In this document: piece after piece, positions 31,276 through 42,486 of the stretch
Position numbering within the stretch: the stretch's first letter is position 1
Layout of the letters: each line of letters opens with the position of its first letter
Assembly (NCBI GenBank): GCA_003427395.1
Contig: BFEA01000077.1
Span: forward strand, 15,806-58,971
DNA from: Chara braunii
Taxonomy: Eukaryota; Streptophyta; Charophyceae; Charales; Characeae
Direction of reading: 5' to 3'
Length of the DNA stretch: 43,166 nucleotides
Notes under the pieces: generated by a model
What the model saw: the letters and a program-made list of their open reading frames with translations, nothing else
Databases searched by the model: none
What the model was told of the DNA's origin: nothing
Made by a program: the position numbers and the translations under genes

Positions 31276-32953
31276 CGTGCTGATTGCATGTAGATTGCAT
31301 GTTAAATTACCAAGCCGAGATAGGATAGGACTAGAGAAGTACCTTTAGATTCTGCTCACCCATGTGATGCACAAGGTCAAGTGGGAGTCTAATGAGACTT
31401 TAGAAAACGCTTGGATTGTTTCCTAGAGTTTTTAGTGCTATTCTAGTGGACAGTGAAAAGTAATTGGAATTTTGCCACTTCAACGAGATGTGCGTCATGG
31501 CTGGACTGGTTATAAGATTTTTAGAAGAATTTCAGGGGTTCCCCCTAAACATTGCATATTACACTAAGTACAGTACAAGTGACGTGGAGGATTTCGCCAC
31601 AACAGGTAAGACGTGCGGCACGAGCATCTTGCTGGATCTAGTCATTGCATTAAGCAGTCTAACGCCCACATGGACAACGTTGGGATTTTGCCACAGTAGG
31701 AAAAGGGTACGTGCTGGCTATAAAAATCGGACATGTATGAGGGAAAGAAAGGATTGAAAGACTAAAACATCGAAATGAGTTGTCAACACTCATGTGGAAA
31801 ACATCGAGCACTGCAAGATATGGCGGCCACTTATGCTCACCCCCCCTTTTTCTTCCCTCCACTATTCTAAATAAGGATATTAAGGCAATTACTCCTGAAA
31901 CGAAAAGCGGAGCATGACCGTTTCGGGGACAAGTCCGCGTGAGAACACTAAGGAAAGAGGAGATAAATGAACGGCGGTTTGCGAGGACTCGAAACCCTTC
32001 GTGGATAAAGGACTTTATAACAGTTACTACTTGATTATCGGAGGGACGGAGTGTGATACGGTGCACGTCTAGACTAGGGAACAGGAAGCTTTTACACGAG
32101 ACAAATTTGCCTAAAAATGGAATATGTCACTGAAGCCCACCCAAAAAAAAAAGAAAACATGCGAGAAAGCAAAAGTCGGGACAACGCGCCGCGTATGGGC
32201 ACGGACGATGGGAAAGAACCAAGTTTTCACTATATTAAAGAACTAAGAATGAATTACAAGTGTTAGAAAATTAAGCTCTGTCCGACAACAATAATCTGAT
32301 CTCCAGGCAAGTTCGCACTCCAGTAGGAACATTCGAAAACAGGTATCATGTCAACACGACAGCCTCCGGCCTTGCAAACGATCGCTTTCAGGCAGAAACG
32401 ACAGAGAGGCGAGGAGAATCACGAAAACCATATCGTTGCCATGACCACCTATCGAGGAAAGGCCAGAACGCAGCACAAATACCAGCGGTTATACAAAAAC
32501 TTGGACTCCACTTTCCTCTCCAGAGGAGCGGTGAGGCAGCACAACACCAGGAGACTTGCATGGAAATCCAAACACCACTCTGTGGGAGAACAAGGGCATA
32601 ACAAATAGGAAATATCAGTGGCACTTCTCAGGGAGATGCGGAAGAAGAAACAGACCCCCCCCCCCCCCCCCCTCCTCCCCCTCTGAGCTCCCCTTCCCCC
32701 CCCTCAGCCCCCTCTTGGGCAGCCCGTCTTCGTAAACCTCATGCAGGTCAAACGATCTCAGTCCAAGGAGGAAGAGAGGGGGAGAAGAGAGGAGAGTGGA
32801 AGGTACCACTGGATAACCTCTCATCTGTGAGGGCTTTTTTCATATCTCACATGCTCGCACCCTTTGAATCGAAGGTGGTCAATCAGGGAGGAAGAACTGC
32901 CATGATCAAGTCGCTCCCTTCAGAAAAGGTACGAGAAACACGATAGTAACTGG
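31276..32953. other. Anonymous sequence
   Basis: No recognisable gene. Frames at 31464-31757, 31659-32066 (minus) and 32348-32608 are short and match no family. A C-run of about 20 lies near 32657-32680, followed by C/T-rich DNA. Confidence 0.4.
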
Positions 32954-32960
32954 GTGTTCC

Positions 32961-35540
32961 ATGACGACCCCGCCTTCAAATCAACAAATGACAAAGTGGG
33001 ATGGATACGGAAGCGGTTGGCCACCCTCAGAGGCAACATTGGAGGAGGCTCAGGATCTTTTCCTGCTTCAGCCAGTCTCGACGACAACCATCGCAGTGAT
33101 CTGCAGACACAGTGTGGACAAGCAAACCATGGACACCTGGCTCTCGATCAGGTGTGACAGATCAGAGGGCCGCATCTACCCCTGGTCCCCCCCACGACAG
33201 CAACGCCCCGAAGAAAGACATAAGCAGTTGATGGCGGAATATTTTTGGGTGGAATTCCGTCACATCCCTATAGAGCCGCGTTTGTTCAGAACTTTGGGGG
33301 AAAATTCGACATTCTTGATGTTATTGACCCGCTGCCCCTGCACGTAGCAAAACGGGATGACTATCTTATGCTGGCAATTGATCTACTGACAGGACACCCC
33401 TTCTCCCTTAAGGACATAATTTCATATCACATTTGGGAGAGAGAGGTGAAAATTCACACGCCCCACAATTCAGACCATGGTGTCTTAAGTGTCAGGCATA
33501 CGGACACCTATACACAGCCCCGACCTGCCCCCATCACCCGATCAATCAAACACATGTCATAGGAAGATTGACTCAGGACCCCTTCAGAAGCACGCATTGA
33601 CCCAAGACACGAAGGGTGGGCCTACATAGACAAAAGGGATGAAGGGGGAAAGGTTATAGGGTGGGCCTGGGATCGAAAAGGAGAACTGGATTGGAACACA
33701 AGGCCCCCGCCCACTTGGACACCACCCAAAATAGTCGAGTCACATTTGCACTTCCATGACCCCCCTATTGGACCTGAGACCACCCGAACAGACCACCCCT
33801 CACGCCCGCTACAGGAAGGGGCTGCCACCTTAGTTAGGCACCCGAGGCATGGTTCACGGTCCGGACCTTGGTGATTACGTGCAGGGCCACACCATAGAAG
33901 ATCAAGGGGGAGCCCCCCCGACCCTGCCCCGAAGTTGCGAAGAAACGGCAAGGCCCTAATTACCCTGGGAAATCCATGGACCTGCAGAATTCCGGTCCAA
34001 CAGCAGGAGGAGGCCACAATAGGTTCTCAGTCCTCAGGGATGACCATGGATAAGAGACAGTCGGGGTAAAGGGTTTGGGAAGAAGAAACAAGAACGAACC
34101 TCAAACGGGACAAGGGACGCAAAAGCAAGGGGCGCAACAAGGGGGGAGCAAAATGGGCCAACAGGGAGGGGGGCTGGCCAAAAGGGGACCCAAAACACTG
34201 GGGATAGAAGGAGGAAGGAACCCTGACACGGATATCTTGCAGTACTCGTATGGCAATGCTCTAGGACCCTTGGTGGAGGGGGAGGAGAACCATGATCACC
34301 CTCGGGAAAGGGTCGCGGGGTGCAAGTGGGACAACTTTTTGATTGGATCATGAGGGGCCTCCAACTCCGCAAGAAGGAACCCTAACACGGATATCTTGTA
34401 GGACCCATATGGCAAAGCCCTAGGACCCTCGGTGAAGGGGGAGGAGAACCCATTATCACCCCCGGGAAAGGGCCAGGGGGTGAAGGTGGGACAACTTTCT
34501 GATTGGATAATGCGGGGCCTCCAACTTCGCTTTAGGGAGGCCCCGAGTGATTCTTGGGAACGGGCCCAGACACAGTTAACCCCAACATTGGAAACAAGCC
34601 CATTGGCGAGGAGGCTCATTGAAGAAGGCCCACCTTCAACACTGGCTGGGAAGAATCTCTACAACAGCTGTTCAAAATTTTGGCTGCACATTTTCAACCC
34701 CCTGCGCACGACGCCGAAAACCAGAACACTCACTGCTGTATCTCGAAAACTCCACAAGAAAAGGGGGGGGGGAGAACCCAAACCACCTAGGAAGGGAGGG
34801 AGAAGGCCAAGAGGGCGAGCGATAACGCCGCAAGGGGGCAGGAGTATACCGAAGTAAAGGAAAATAAAGACTATTTTGAGGATGCCTTCGGCCAGCAACC
34901 TATGGAAATCGAGCACCCCTCGGTCCCTCTTCCCCCCCCCAACACACACATAGTGGCTATGGACTTAAACCATCCAGAGGACATGGGCGCCCCCCCAGTG
35001 GACATGGATATGGAACAAAAACTGTGCGCGATTGCAGACTGGCTGATGGAGGGACTGTAGGCGCAATACAGAGAAGCCCCCCTGAAATTTTGGGACCACG
35101 CGTACGTGCAACCGTTTGCAATGGTGGATAATTGCCCTACCCTGAGGGGGGCCCTCGAGGTCGGTCCTCCCTCTCACATCACATGGCCGGAAGTTTTTCA
35201 ACGGATCCAACATATTGCCCTGTTGCAATTCCACCGTCCAATGAGTGAGCCAGCATCGAACATGACAGAAAGGGAGGAATCCACGGTACCCGACCCCCAT
35301 CTCCCTCCCCCTCCTCCCCCTCCCCCTCCTCCCCCCGATAACCCTCCAGGATCGGATCAGGATATCGATGTGGAGGAGATCGGGGGGAGGGGGATTCGGG
35401 ACACACATCGCCCGAAGAAATTGAGACAGCCGGTAGCGGCAGGGGAGTATGAGAAGTCCCTCTTCAAATCGGACGGGTTAGCGGTAATCCCGTTGAGACG
35501 GGCAGGGGACCGAATGGAAGTAGGACTGACCCCGACTTAG
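32961..35540 (+). pseudogene. LINE ORF1 with CCHC zinc knuckle
   Basis: From 32961 one frame reads PSEATLEEAQDLFLLQ, then TMDTWLSIRCDRS and MAEYFWVEFRHIPIEPRLF. A second frame continues FDILDVIDPLPLHVAKRDDY, then MLAIDLLTGHPFSLKDI, the RNA-binding-like fold common before the knuckle in plant LINE ORF1 proteins (DUF4283-like; named from memory). At about 33480-33530 a knuckle CLKCQAYGHLYTAPTC is readable, with spacing C-x2-C-x4-H-x6-C. The long tail (33562-35540) is basic and Pro-rich, carries a 160-bp tandem duplication (34211-34530), and ends with RPKKLRQPVAAGEYEKSLF. Confidence 0.7.
34211..34530. repeat. 160-bp tandem duplication inside LINE ORF1
   Basis: Units 34211-34370 and 34371-34530 align along their length; both contain CACGGATATCTTG, GGGGGAGGAGAACC and GGGACAACTTT. 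They have diverged by roughly 15% by eye. Confidence 0.9.
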
Positions 35541-36039
35541 GGAGGGGTTACACTCCTGGGTTGGGGGCTCTATAACATTTGGTCCCTCCCAAGCCTGAGA
35601 GACAAAGATTTTTGTCGGCAAACAGAGATCTTTGTCGGTGAACATTACCCTATGGGAGTTGTAGCAACCCTTCCCTAATTTGAGGGGCTCCTTCGGTTCG
35701 GATCGCCGGTACGGATCTCTACATCCTCTTCGAGGAGGACAAAGACTCAAACCTTTGTTGGTACAACCATTGTGACTATGCATTAATGAACCTTCCATTA
35801 CACGAGCTCAAATTCAGCCCTTACAGACCGAAAGAAGACCTCTACACATGCATGTCGAAAGTCTTCAGGTACGCCCTTTTGAGCACAGTTCACTGGTCCC
35901 AGAAGCTCTGGCAGAGGGTATAAGGTCGAAAGTTGGAGAGGAGAGGTAGGGAGAATAAGGAGCGCCGATGGATGAAATAGATACTCTATATTGCAGGAAC
36001 TCTGAATGGAGATGCCGCCTTAGGGACGCAAATCTAGAC

Positions 36040-36899
36040 ATGAGGAAACTAAATGTAAATGATCTGGCCTTTTTTTATCCAACTAAAAGCTAAGCTATTT
36101 GGGACCTCTTGAGAGGGGTAGGCGGGCGTAGAAGGCCAAATATTGTATGCGTCCAAGAAACGCATCTCATGGACTGCCCTAAACATCATAGAGCACACAA
36201 AAAGGCGTGGCCATATCAAATTTATACCGCACATGCAGTGGCACCGGCCTCCTGCCGTGTGGCCATTTGGGTCCCGCCTGACTCTAGGTTGTAGGTGGTG
36301 CACTGGGTGGCAGATGAAGACCAGGGCCGATGGATTTCGGTTCTATGAATGCTAGAACTGGAATTAATATGTATTTTTTGCATATACGCCCCAACTCAGC
36401 CACTGATAGGACACATTTCTTTGCCCACCTTAACTCGCTTTCCCCTCCGGGCATTCCCCCGGTCATAGCAGGCGATTTTAATGCAGCGCCCGATAGGTGG
36501 TTCGATCGATGGAACCTCCAGGATGCCTACCCGAGATATGTGGAGGAAGACGAACTTTCATATTTCAGCAGTTCCCTGGGGATGGATGCCTTTAGATACC
36601 TTCAAGGCTTCACACAACAGAACGAGCCTACACATTGTTTTCGCTCCAACGACATTGCAAGACATTCAAAATCCAGATTTGACTTGGTGCTCATTTCCCA
36701 ATCCATACAACATGCCCTGCAACTCGGAACAATTTTCTCACTAAGCCTGCACCCGAGCTTAGATCATTATGCATGTGACGCAGTGCTTTCTTTCACTGGC
36801 ATCCTTAGGCAGGGAGGGTTTAAGGATTGTCTGGGTAATTTTGTATGGGTTTTGCCAGTTTCTATTGGAGTCAAAAGAAAGATGTCACCTCGCCTATAA
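36040..36899 (+). pseudogene. LINE ORF2 endonuclease domain
   Basis: Starts at ATG 36040 (MRKLNVNDLAFFYPTKS, a TAA, then AIWDLLRGVGG). Continues NIVCVQETHL, the catalytic Glu motif of exonuclease-endonuclease-phosphatase enzymes, then PPVIAGDFNAAPDRWFDRW (GDFN motif), SRFDLVLIS and a C-terminal LDHYACDAVLS, where the family has SDHxxV. The Glu and Asp motifs are kept; the last Ser-Asp-His is Leu-Asp-His. This enzyme would nick the target DNA for target-primed reverse transcription. A frame change lies near 36300-36330. Confidence 0.85.
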
Positions 36900-36989
36900 A
36901 TAGGCGGACAATTAATCCCCTTTGAAGAGGGCAATCAATGTTGTTCCGCATGATATGACTGTTTGATATGACCGGCTGTAGTACTGTAA

Positions 36990-38257
36990 GTGGGACACTG
37001 GACCCGATTTCTACTCCCCACCAATAGATTGGAGTCATCTATCACTAGGGGCCTACTATTGGGGGATGCTCATATCACTTCCAATTGTAGGCTCGCAGAT
37101 GTTTTTTCAACAAAAAAAAGAAGATAAAATGAACATTTGGAACTATCGTCCAATCATACTTCTGAAGGTGGTATACACAATATTGTCTCAGGCGTTCGCT
37201 AACCGAATGATTGAGGTGATTGAGGATGTTATTCACCCAACCCAGACTGGTTTCGTTCGAAAGAGGGAATATTCACGAAAATATTCTTTTGATCAATGCA
37301 GTCGTAAAGCTCTCACACCAGCCAGCGTCCAATGCAGGCCTACGATCATGTTGACTGGGCCTTCCCAGCCAGCATAAATTAAACTTTGGACCCAACTTTT
37401 GTAGATGGGTACAGATTCTGCACCAAAATGCAACAACGCATGTGCAAGTGAATGGGTTGCTAGCTCCGGAAATCCAATTACGGAGAGCGGTTCGACAAAG
37501 GGGCCTCATATCCCCTTTCCTCTTCATTTTGGTAATGGAGGCCCGGACAACGAACCTCTGCTAGACCAGGGACCTGAATATGATTCAGATTGTAGGGATC
37601 CTGGAGGAAGTGGTTCCCGCCTGCTCTCTGTTTGTGGATGATCTTACAATAATAGCGGAGACCACGAAAGAAAATATGGACGAGGTGCAACGACTCATGA
37701 ACCTTTTTTGTACCCTGTCAGACATGGCGGTCAATTGGGGGCAGAAAACACTGGTGGACGCCCACCAGAGGAACCATGTATATCTTGGATGCCCCCGGAA
37801 GCGCCCATTCGGATCCTGGGAGTTAAAATGATGGCACATGGATGCCCCTTAGAAAACGACGAATGGTTATCAGCCCCGACACTGGCAAAACTGTCTCAGT
37901 GGAACCATAAACATACATCACTATTTGGACGTGCTTTGGTGATAAACAATATGGTTTTGGCAACACTTTGGTATAAGTTCATTCTATGGCCACTAAGCGA
38001 AGCTTCTCTGAGGTCCTTGAAATGGAAAGTAACTGCCTACCTTTGAAGAGGAGATAATGAAAACACTAATGCAATTAGTCGGGTGGCTGGGAATCGGTAA
38101 TTCAGCCCAAGCCAAAGAGAGGATAAATCAGGAGTCAACTTTGCAGTGGGCCATATGCCTGATTTTCAATACCCCCCGTCTATGGAGACCCCTGACCATG
38201 GAACAGATTGCAAGCTTGGCACCCGAGACCACCTCATCAACCGACCCTCTAGGATGA
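36990..38257 (+). pseudogene. LINE ORF2 reverse transcriptase domain
   Basis: The frame from 37066 gives KMNIWNYRPIILLKVVYTIL, then HPTQTGFVRKR (fingers). Motif A is readable in another frame as AYDHVDWAFPASI (about 37341-37375), followed by FGPNFCRWVQIL. Motif B reads AVRQRGLISPFLFILVME, where RQGCPLSP is usual. Motif C is LFVDDLTIIAETT (from about 37631), with both Asp present. The thumb follows at 37708-38046: ILGVKMMAHGCPLEND, LSQWNHKHTSLFGRALVINN. The frame at 38057-38257 is its weak continuation. Several frameshifts make it inactive. Confidence 0.85.
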
Positions 38258-38560
38258 CTTGATGACCGGTATTGGAAAGTCTTACACAAACCATAGGGGA
38301 CGGTCATACCAAAGGATGCATTTTGGGGCCACCCAGCTGCAATTGCTCTTTTGGACGCCTTGAGCGCTGGCCCTGACCCCCAACACGTGCCTTTCCAGTT
38401 AGTTTGGAACAGCCACAGTTTTGCTTCCCCCCTTCTTCAAATGCCCCCTGCTCAGTCAATCCCCTGGCACCCAGGGTAATCAATGCTGACAGGAAAATTT
38501 CTTCGTTATTCGTCTTGTTTTCCTTTGTTATTCTTCTTAGTTCAAAGATCTGTATTTTTT

Positions 38561-39184
38561 GCATGTGTTATCGCAGGTGTCAGTACATAGCGTCAGGAAA
38601 GCAGGGAACTTAGTGCTACATGGGGTGGGCAAGGAGACAGAGGGAGGTCCCACTGGTGCCCCCCAGTGGCTCCCACCGGTATCCAAACCCAGCCACGCTT
38701 TAAGGAAAGGGGATAGAGACCGCAGTCTTTTAAGCAGGATCTGGCATCCGTAGATGGATGAAGAGGCAGTTCCCCCCCTCCCCTCCCCCCCCCTCCCCTC
38801 CCCCCTTCCCCTCTTTTTGTTTTCCTGGATAATCTTGTCTAAGGCATGGGACGCTGGACCCGTTTTCCAGCACAGGGTTTGGCTTCTCTGAGGTTTTGAC
38901 ACAGGTTTAGGATGTTTTCTCATACTCCCTATTCTGCAACTCATAAAGGGATGCTGAGCCCGGTTCTCAGCACGTGATGCTCCCAACGAATACATTGGAG
39001 CCTTGTGGTTAAAATTAAAAAAGAAAAGAAAAGGAAAAAAAATCCAAAAAGCCTGGGCTCAACTAAGGGATTCTTTGGCGACAATAGCTGACAGGGCACG
39101 AAGGGAACGGCTAACCTCCTTCCAACACACATGGTTTGATCTGGGTAGGTGGTTAGCAGAGGTAGATGACACCCTGCACCTACG
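38561..39184 (+). other. Sequence after the LINE, with C-rich and A-rich tracts
   Basis: A C/T run lies at 38772-38812 and an A-rich tract at 39009-39041. The frame 39003-39323 (WAQLRDSLATIADRARRERL, HTWFDLGRWLAEVDD) looks like a real protein fragment but is not recognised. Confidence 0.4.
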
Positions 39185-39793
39185 ATGGAAGCCCTGGTTG
39201 AACAATACCCACAGGTGGAAATGGGGACCACAATCCACCTTTTGCCAGCCAGTGTTGGGAGCTCCCCTACGCCACAATCACCGAACGCCCCGGATGAACC
39301 TCCACAATTCCCACCCGACATGATGAGTGAGCAGGAGGGACCACATCACAACCAACCGGCATCATCTGACCTCCCTCTTCCAGCCACGTTCCCCCCCCCT
39401 GACCTCCCCACATCCCTCCCCTCCGTGTTGCCTCCTCCGGCGACTCCACCTCCGCCCCCCCCTACCCCTTCTCCCGATGTCACCACCCCCGGTTACCCCG
39501 CCCCCGCCGACACCCGTGCCTTGAACCCCCCCACCAGGCCCACCTTCGACCCCTCCCACTCCACCCCTGCTANTANAGANNTTGCNCCCTCCCNCCCCNC
39601 CNCCCCCATCTCCTGGGCTCCCATCCTTAGCCATCTGAAGGCTCCCCATCACGTTCCCAAGCTGGCCAAATCTGCTTTTCTAAAAGACTTGGCCAGGTGG
39701 AAAGCAGAACACACGACCACAAGAAGTCACACGACATTGTACCAGGCTCCAAAGGGAGGGGTAGGGGAACGGGAGGTCAGTCCGCCTGCATGA
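39185..39793 (+). pseudogene. Proline-rich open frame with ambiguous bases
   Basis: A 202-residue frame of the type Pro/Ser/Thr-rich linker (PPPATPPPPPPTPSPD), ending APILSHLKAPHHVPKLAKSAFLKDLARWKAE. Ambiguous bases at 39573-39602 fall inside. It may be the N-terminal part of another LINE ORF1 in tandem, because similar Pro-rich and basic text ends the ORF1 at 35540, but this is a guess. Confidence 0.35.
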
Positions 39794-40018
39794 ACTGGGG
39801 GTCAATCATAAGTGATAGCACCGACAGCGAAAACGGAGTGGGGTTGGGGTTACAGTGGTGTGTATTATCACTGACCAAATCCTGTCATGTAGGCATTCAA
39901 TTACAGTCACAAACCTGAGCAGAAAACACAAGTTATTTTTCCAAGTTCCAAAGGCCGGTGGTAGGGGAATGGGTGGTCTGCATGCCAAATGAACTGGGTG
40001 TCAATCAGAGGTGATATA
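39740..40018. repeat. Imperfect direct repeat of about 75 bp, 200 bp apart
   Basis: Blocks at about 39740-39815 and 39940-40018 share GGTAGGGGAAYGGG, AACTGGGKGTCAATCA and GTGATA words. Confidence 0.7.
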
Positions 40019-40429
40019 ACACAAAGCTCCAAGACTGAGACAAGAAGGGGTTGCTTGTTGGGTGAAAGGGGAGAAGGAGAGTTCTTTTAGGAGCAGTTTA
40101 GTAGGCGTTTTTCAAGTTGCGCCCAACGTGGCAACATTAGCAACCATTGGAATGATTTTAGGAGCAACTTATTCCATTTGGCTGCAGAATACTGCTACTT
40201 GTCAACATCCCTTCTTTGCAGGTGGGCTCTGCAGCTAACAGTCGTTACAGCCACAAGTCTGTCTAAACATACAGTCACAATATTCAAGGGCGTTGGACCC
40301 GCTTTCCAGCAGGTGCTGCTCCCCACCAATAGGTGGAGCCTCTCCGGGAGTGCTAGTGGTGCCTGCTCCTACCAGAGCCCCTAGCATCAACAGAAAAATT
40401 CCCACGAGAAACGAAAGTTGAAAAAACAT

Positions 40430-40990
40430 TCCATAAAAAAAAATCCTTCATATTTATAAATTATCATTCCAATGTTCGTCTAATTCTAAAATTTTCAGTT
40501 TTATTTGATAAGTTCCCGTCCAAATATGAGCTTTCCCTTCCAACTACATCTATCTGTTCAAGATGGAATGGAAGTCTGGACGAATTTATGAAATGTTTTA
40601 ATTAAATTTTCATTCTACTACAACAAATATCTTCTAATTTAGATTGGATTAACCTATTTATGAGTCTGGACGAGTTTATGAAATGTTTTAATTAAATTTT
40701 CATTCTACTACAACAAATATCTTCTAATTTAGATTGGATTAACCTATTTATGACTGAAAATCCTTACTTAGAATGACAGTCCAATTAAAATATTTCATGA
40801 ACTCATCCAGACTTTCATTCCATCTCTAGCATGCAGTCCAAATAAGAAGGGATAACCTATTCTTGGAATGAAAGTTTGCAAGTAAGATGAAAATTTTTAA
40901 AATTGGAATGACATTTTTTTTAAGATGGAGTGAAAATTTGAAATTTAGATTGTAATTTTACTATAGAATGATTATTTAATTCTGGGAATT
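40430..40990. repeat. AT-rich foldback (MITE-like) repeat with 90-bp duplication
   Basis: Arms 40561-40605 and 40781-40825 are inverted copies (about six mismatches in 45) starting AGATGGAATG. Within it, 40573-40662 and 40663-40752 are a direct tandem duplication with one mismatch. The surrounding AT-rich DNA repeats words such as TTCATTCCA on both strands. No protein is encoded. Confidence 0.75.
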
Positions 40991-41041
40991 TTTTTCGTTG
41001 ATTATAGTAAAAAAAAAAAAAAAAAAAAGACTGGTAACTTG

Positions 41042-41495
41042 CTGGGGCAAATTGTTGTTGTTGTTGTTGTTGTTGTTGATGTTTTTTTAAGCTATGTTCT
41101 TCTCGCAATTTCACCTCACACTACCTGCCTACCACTACTCCTAATTGTAGGCATACGGGGGACCCCGTAGCAGCCAGAACCGTGTTCACGACAGAACATG
41201 CGGGGGCTGCTCGCGACCTGTAGATGGGCGATACCGGCTAGGGGACAGCCGGTAGTATCAGGGACCATGCCAACAGGACCAATGCCTGTGCCTCCCCTCA
41301 GGTCCCCTCCCCTACGAACATCAGCAGACTCTGCTCAATGCCAATCGGGGGATCCAGTGGTCTATCTCTAGGTGGAGGGCGCCAAGCATGCCCAGCAAGG
41401 TACATGAGGCCAATGGGGATTGAACCCACGACCTCCTGAATGCCACTTGCGTGCCTTACCAACTGAGTTAGGCCGTTGGATCTGGGGCAAGTTGT
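41042..41495 (-). mobile_element. tRNA-derived SINE, copy A (minus strand)
   Basis: On the minus strand the element starts ATCCAACGGCCTAACTCAG with a Pol III A box, then GTGGGTTCAATCCCC (B box in a T-arm), a middle of about 300 bp, a hairpin at 41152-41171, a conserved TAGGAGTAGTGG tail and an A7-(CAA)n end. It is flanked by CTGGGGCAAATTGT (41042-41055) and CTGGGGCAAGTTGT (41482-41495), a target duplication with one mismatch. Such elements use LINE enzymes. Confidence 0.85.
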
Positions 41496-41583
41496 GCCAC
41501 CCTGTAATTCGTAGGAATGCGGGAGCATGGGGCCAAGTGGAAGTGGCTGCTCAGGTCCTGCTGTGGCCGGTCGGGATACACCG

Positions 41584-41749
41584 AATACACATCCAATAAA
41601 AGAGCACTCAGGTTGAGTTCTCAGTCAGTATCATCATATCATAGCTGACATTCATGGCTTGAGAAACCCAATACACACACAATAAAAAGAGCTCTTAGGT
41701 TGAGGTCTCGGTCAGTATCATCATATCATAGCTGACATTCGTGGCTTGA
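41584..41749. repeat. 86-bp tandem duplication
   Basis: Units at 41584-41664 and 41670-41749 share GTCAGTATCATCATATCATA and GCTGACATTC. Confidence 0.92.
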
Positions 41750-41804
41750 TTACGATGCATATCTATCAGGGTTGAGACCCTCAATTTCACGATGTTTCAG
41801 GAGG

Positions 41805-42168
41805 CTTAAACCGCAAGTACACGGCCCCAGCCTTGCAGAAAGTTTTTTGTCGCCACAAGCAAAACTCACAGGGGTTGCACGGCATGGGGCGTCGTTAAAA
41901 AGAAAAAAATGTTGGCCTCCGAAGTGGTGCGGGTTTCGTACTGACACCCGCGGGCCGACGTGTGGTGTACTGGTGCTTTAAACCACAAGTACACGGCCCC
42001 AACCTTGCAGTCTGAAACTTGTCGCCACAAGTAAAAGAGGCCAAAACGTCAAAAGTTGGGCGCGCCGTTGATAAATTCGATTTGAGGCCCCATTTTTGTT
42101 TCGCGCCTCCAGAATTTGAGGTGTCAGGCCCGTGGCCCAGGTGGCCATGTACTGGTGGTCTAAGAACT
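41805..42168. repeat. 172-bp-period direct repeat
   Basis: 41805-41858 and 41976-42032 share CAAGTACACGGCCCC, CCTTGCAG and TTGTCGCCACAAG. A shorter block (GTGTACTGGTGCTT, 41965-41978) recurs at about 42148-42161. Confidence 0.85.
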
Positions 42169-42486
42169 CTCAACATACCTGGCACAACTTTAGCCCAATA
42201 AGGAAGTTCCATAAGTCATGATCATGACAATTAATGTACAATAATAACTTCCATAATAATCTCGAATTATCTAGGGCCGGGTCGCCTGTGGATATATCTC
42301 TAGAGTAAATAGAACAAGAAACAAGGACCCACTTATCTGTATTTGTGGATACAGAAGAGTGTACGACCTACAGAACAGATCCTGTTCAAGTACAGTGGTC
42401 GAGGACCCACTTTTTTTTTTCCCTTCTCATTTCTATTCTCTTTTTTCATTCTTTTACTAATCTAGATTATTAAAAAATTGATGGCA
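42169..42486. other. Anonymous spacer
   Basis: No gene or repeat recognised. A T-run lies at 42411-42420. Confidence 0.4.

Larger units (their letters stand above)
32954..38560 (+). mobile_element. Degenerate L1-like LINE
   Basis: A non-LTR retrotransposon whose two protein regions follow one another: ORF1 with a CCHC knuckle (about 32961-35540), then ORF2 with an apurinic-type endonuclease (36040-36899) and reverse transcriptase (37066-38046). Exact ends are not defined: no target duplication was found, and an A-rich stretch at 39009-39041 could be a tail. All frames are interrupted. Confidence 0.8.
36992..40340 (+). repeat. Dispersed short repeat with paired stems, four copies
   Basis: Copies at 36992-37036, 38848-38873 (first half only), 38948-39002 and 40288-40340. 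Each begins with a GGG-like word followed by a stem-loop around CCCG; three continue to a second stem-loop (CTCC...GGAG). Stem bases differ between copies but usually keep pairing. The first copy overlaps the LINE ORF2 frame. Confidence 0.55.

Noticed and set aside
35940-36040. Tandem AGATCTTTGTCGG-like words just upstream as a regulatory array
   Set aside because: Only two short imperfect copies (35583-35640); too few to support a function.
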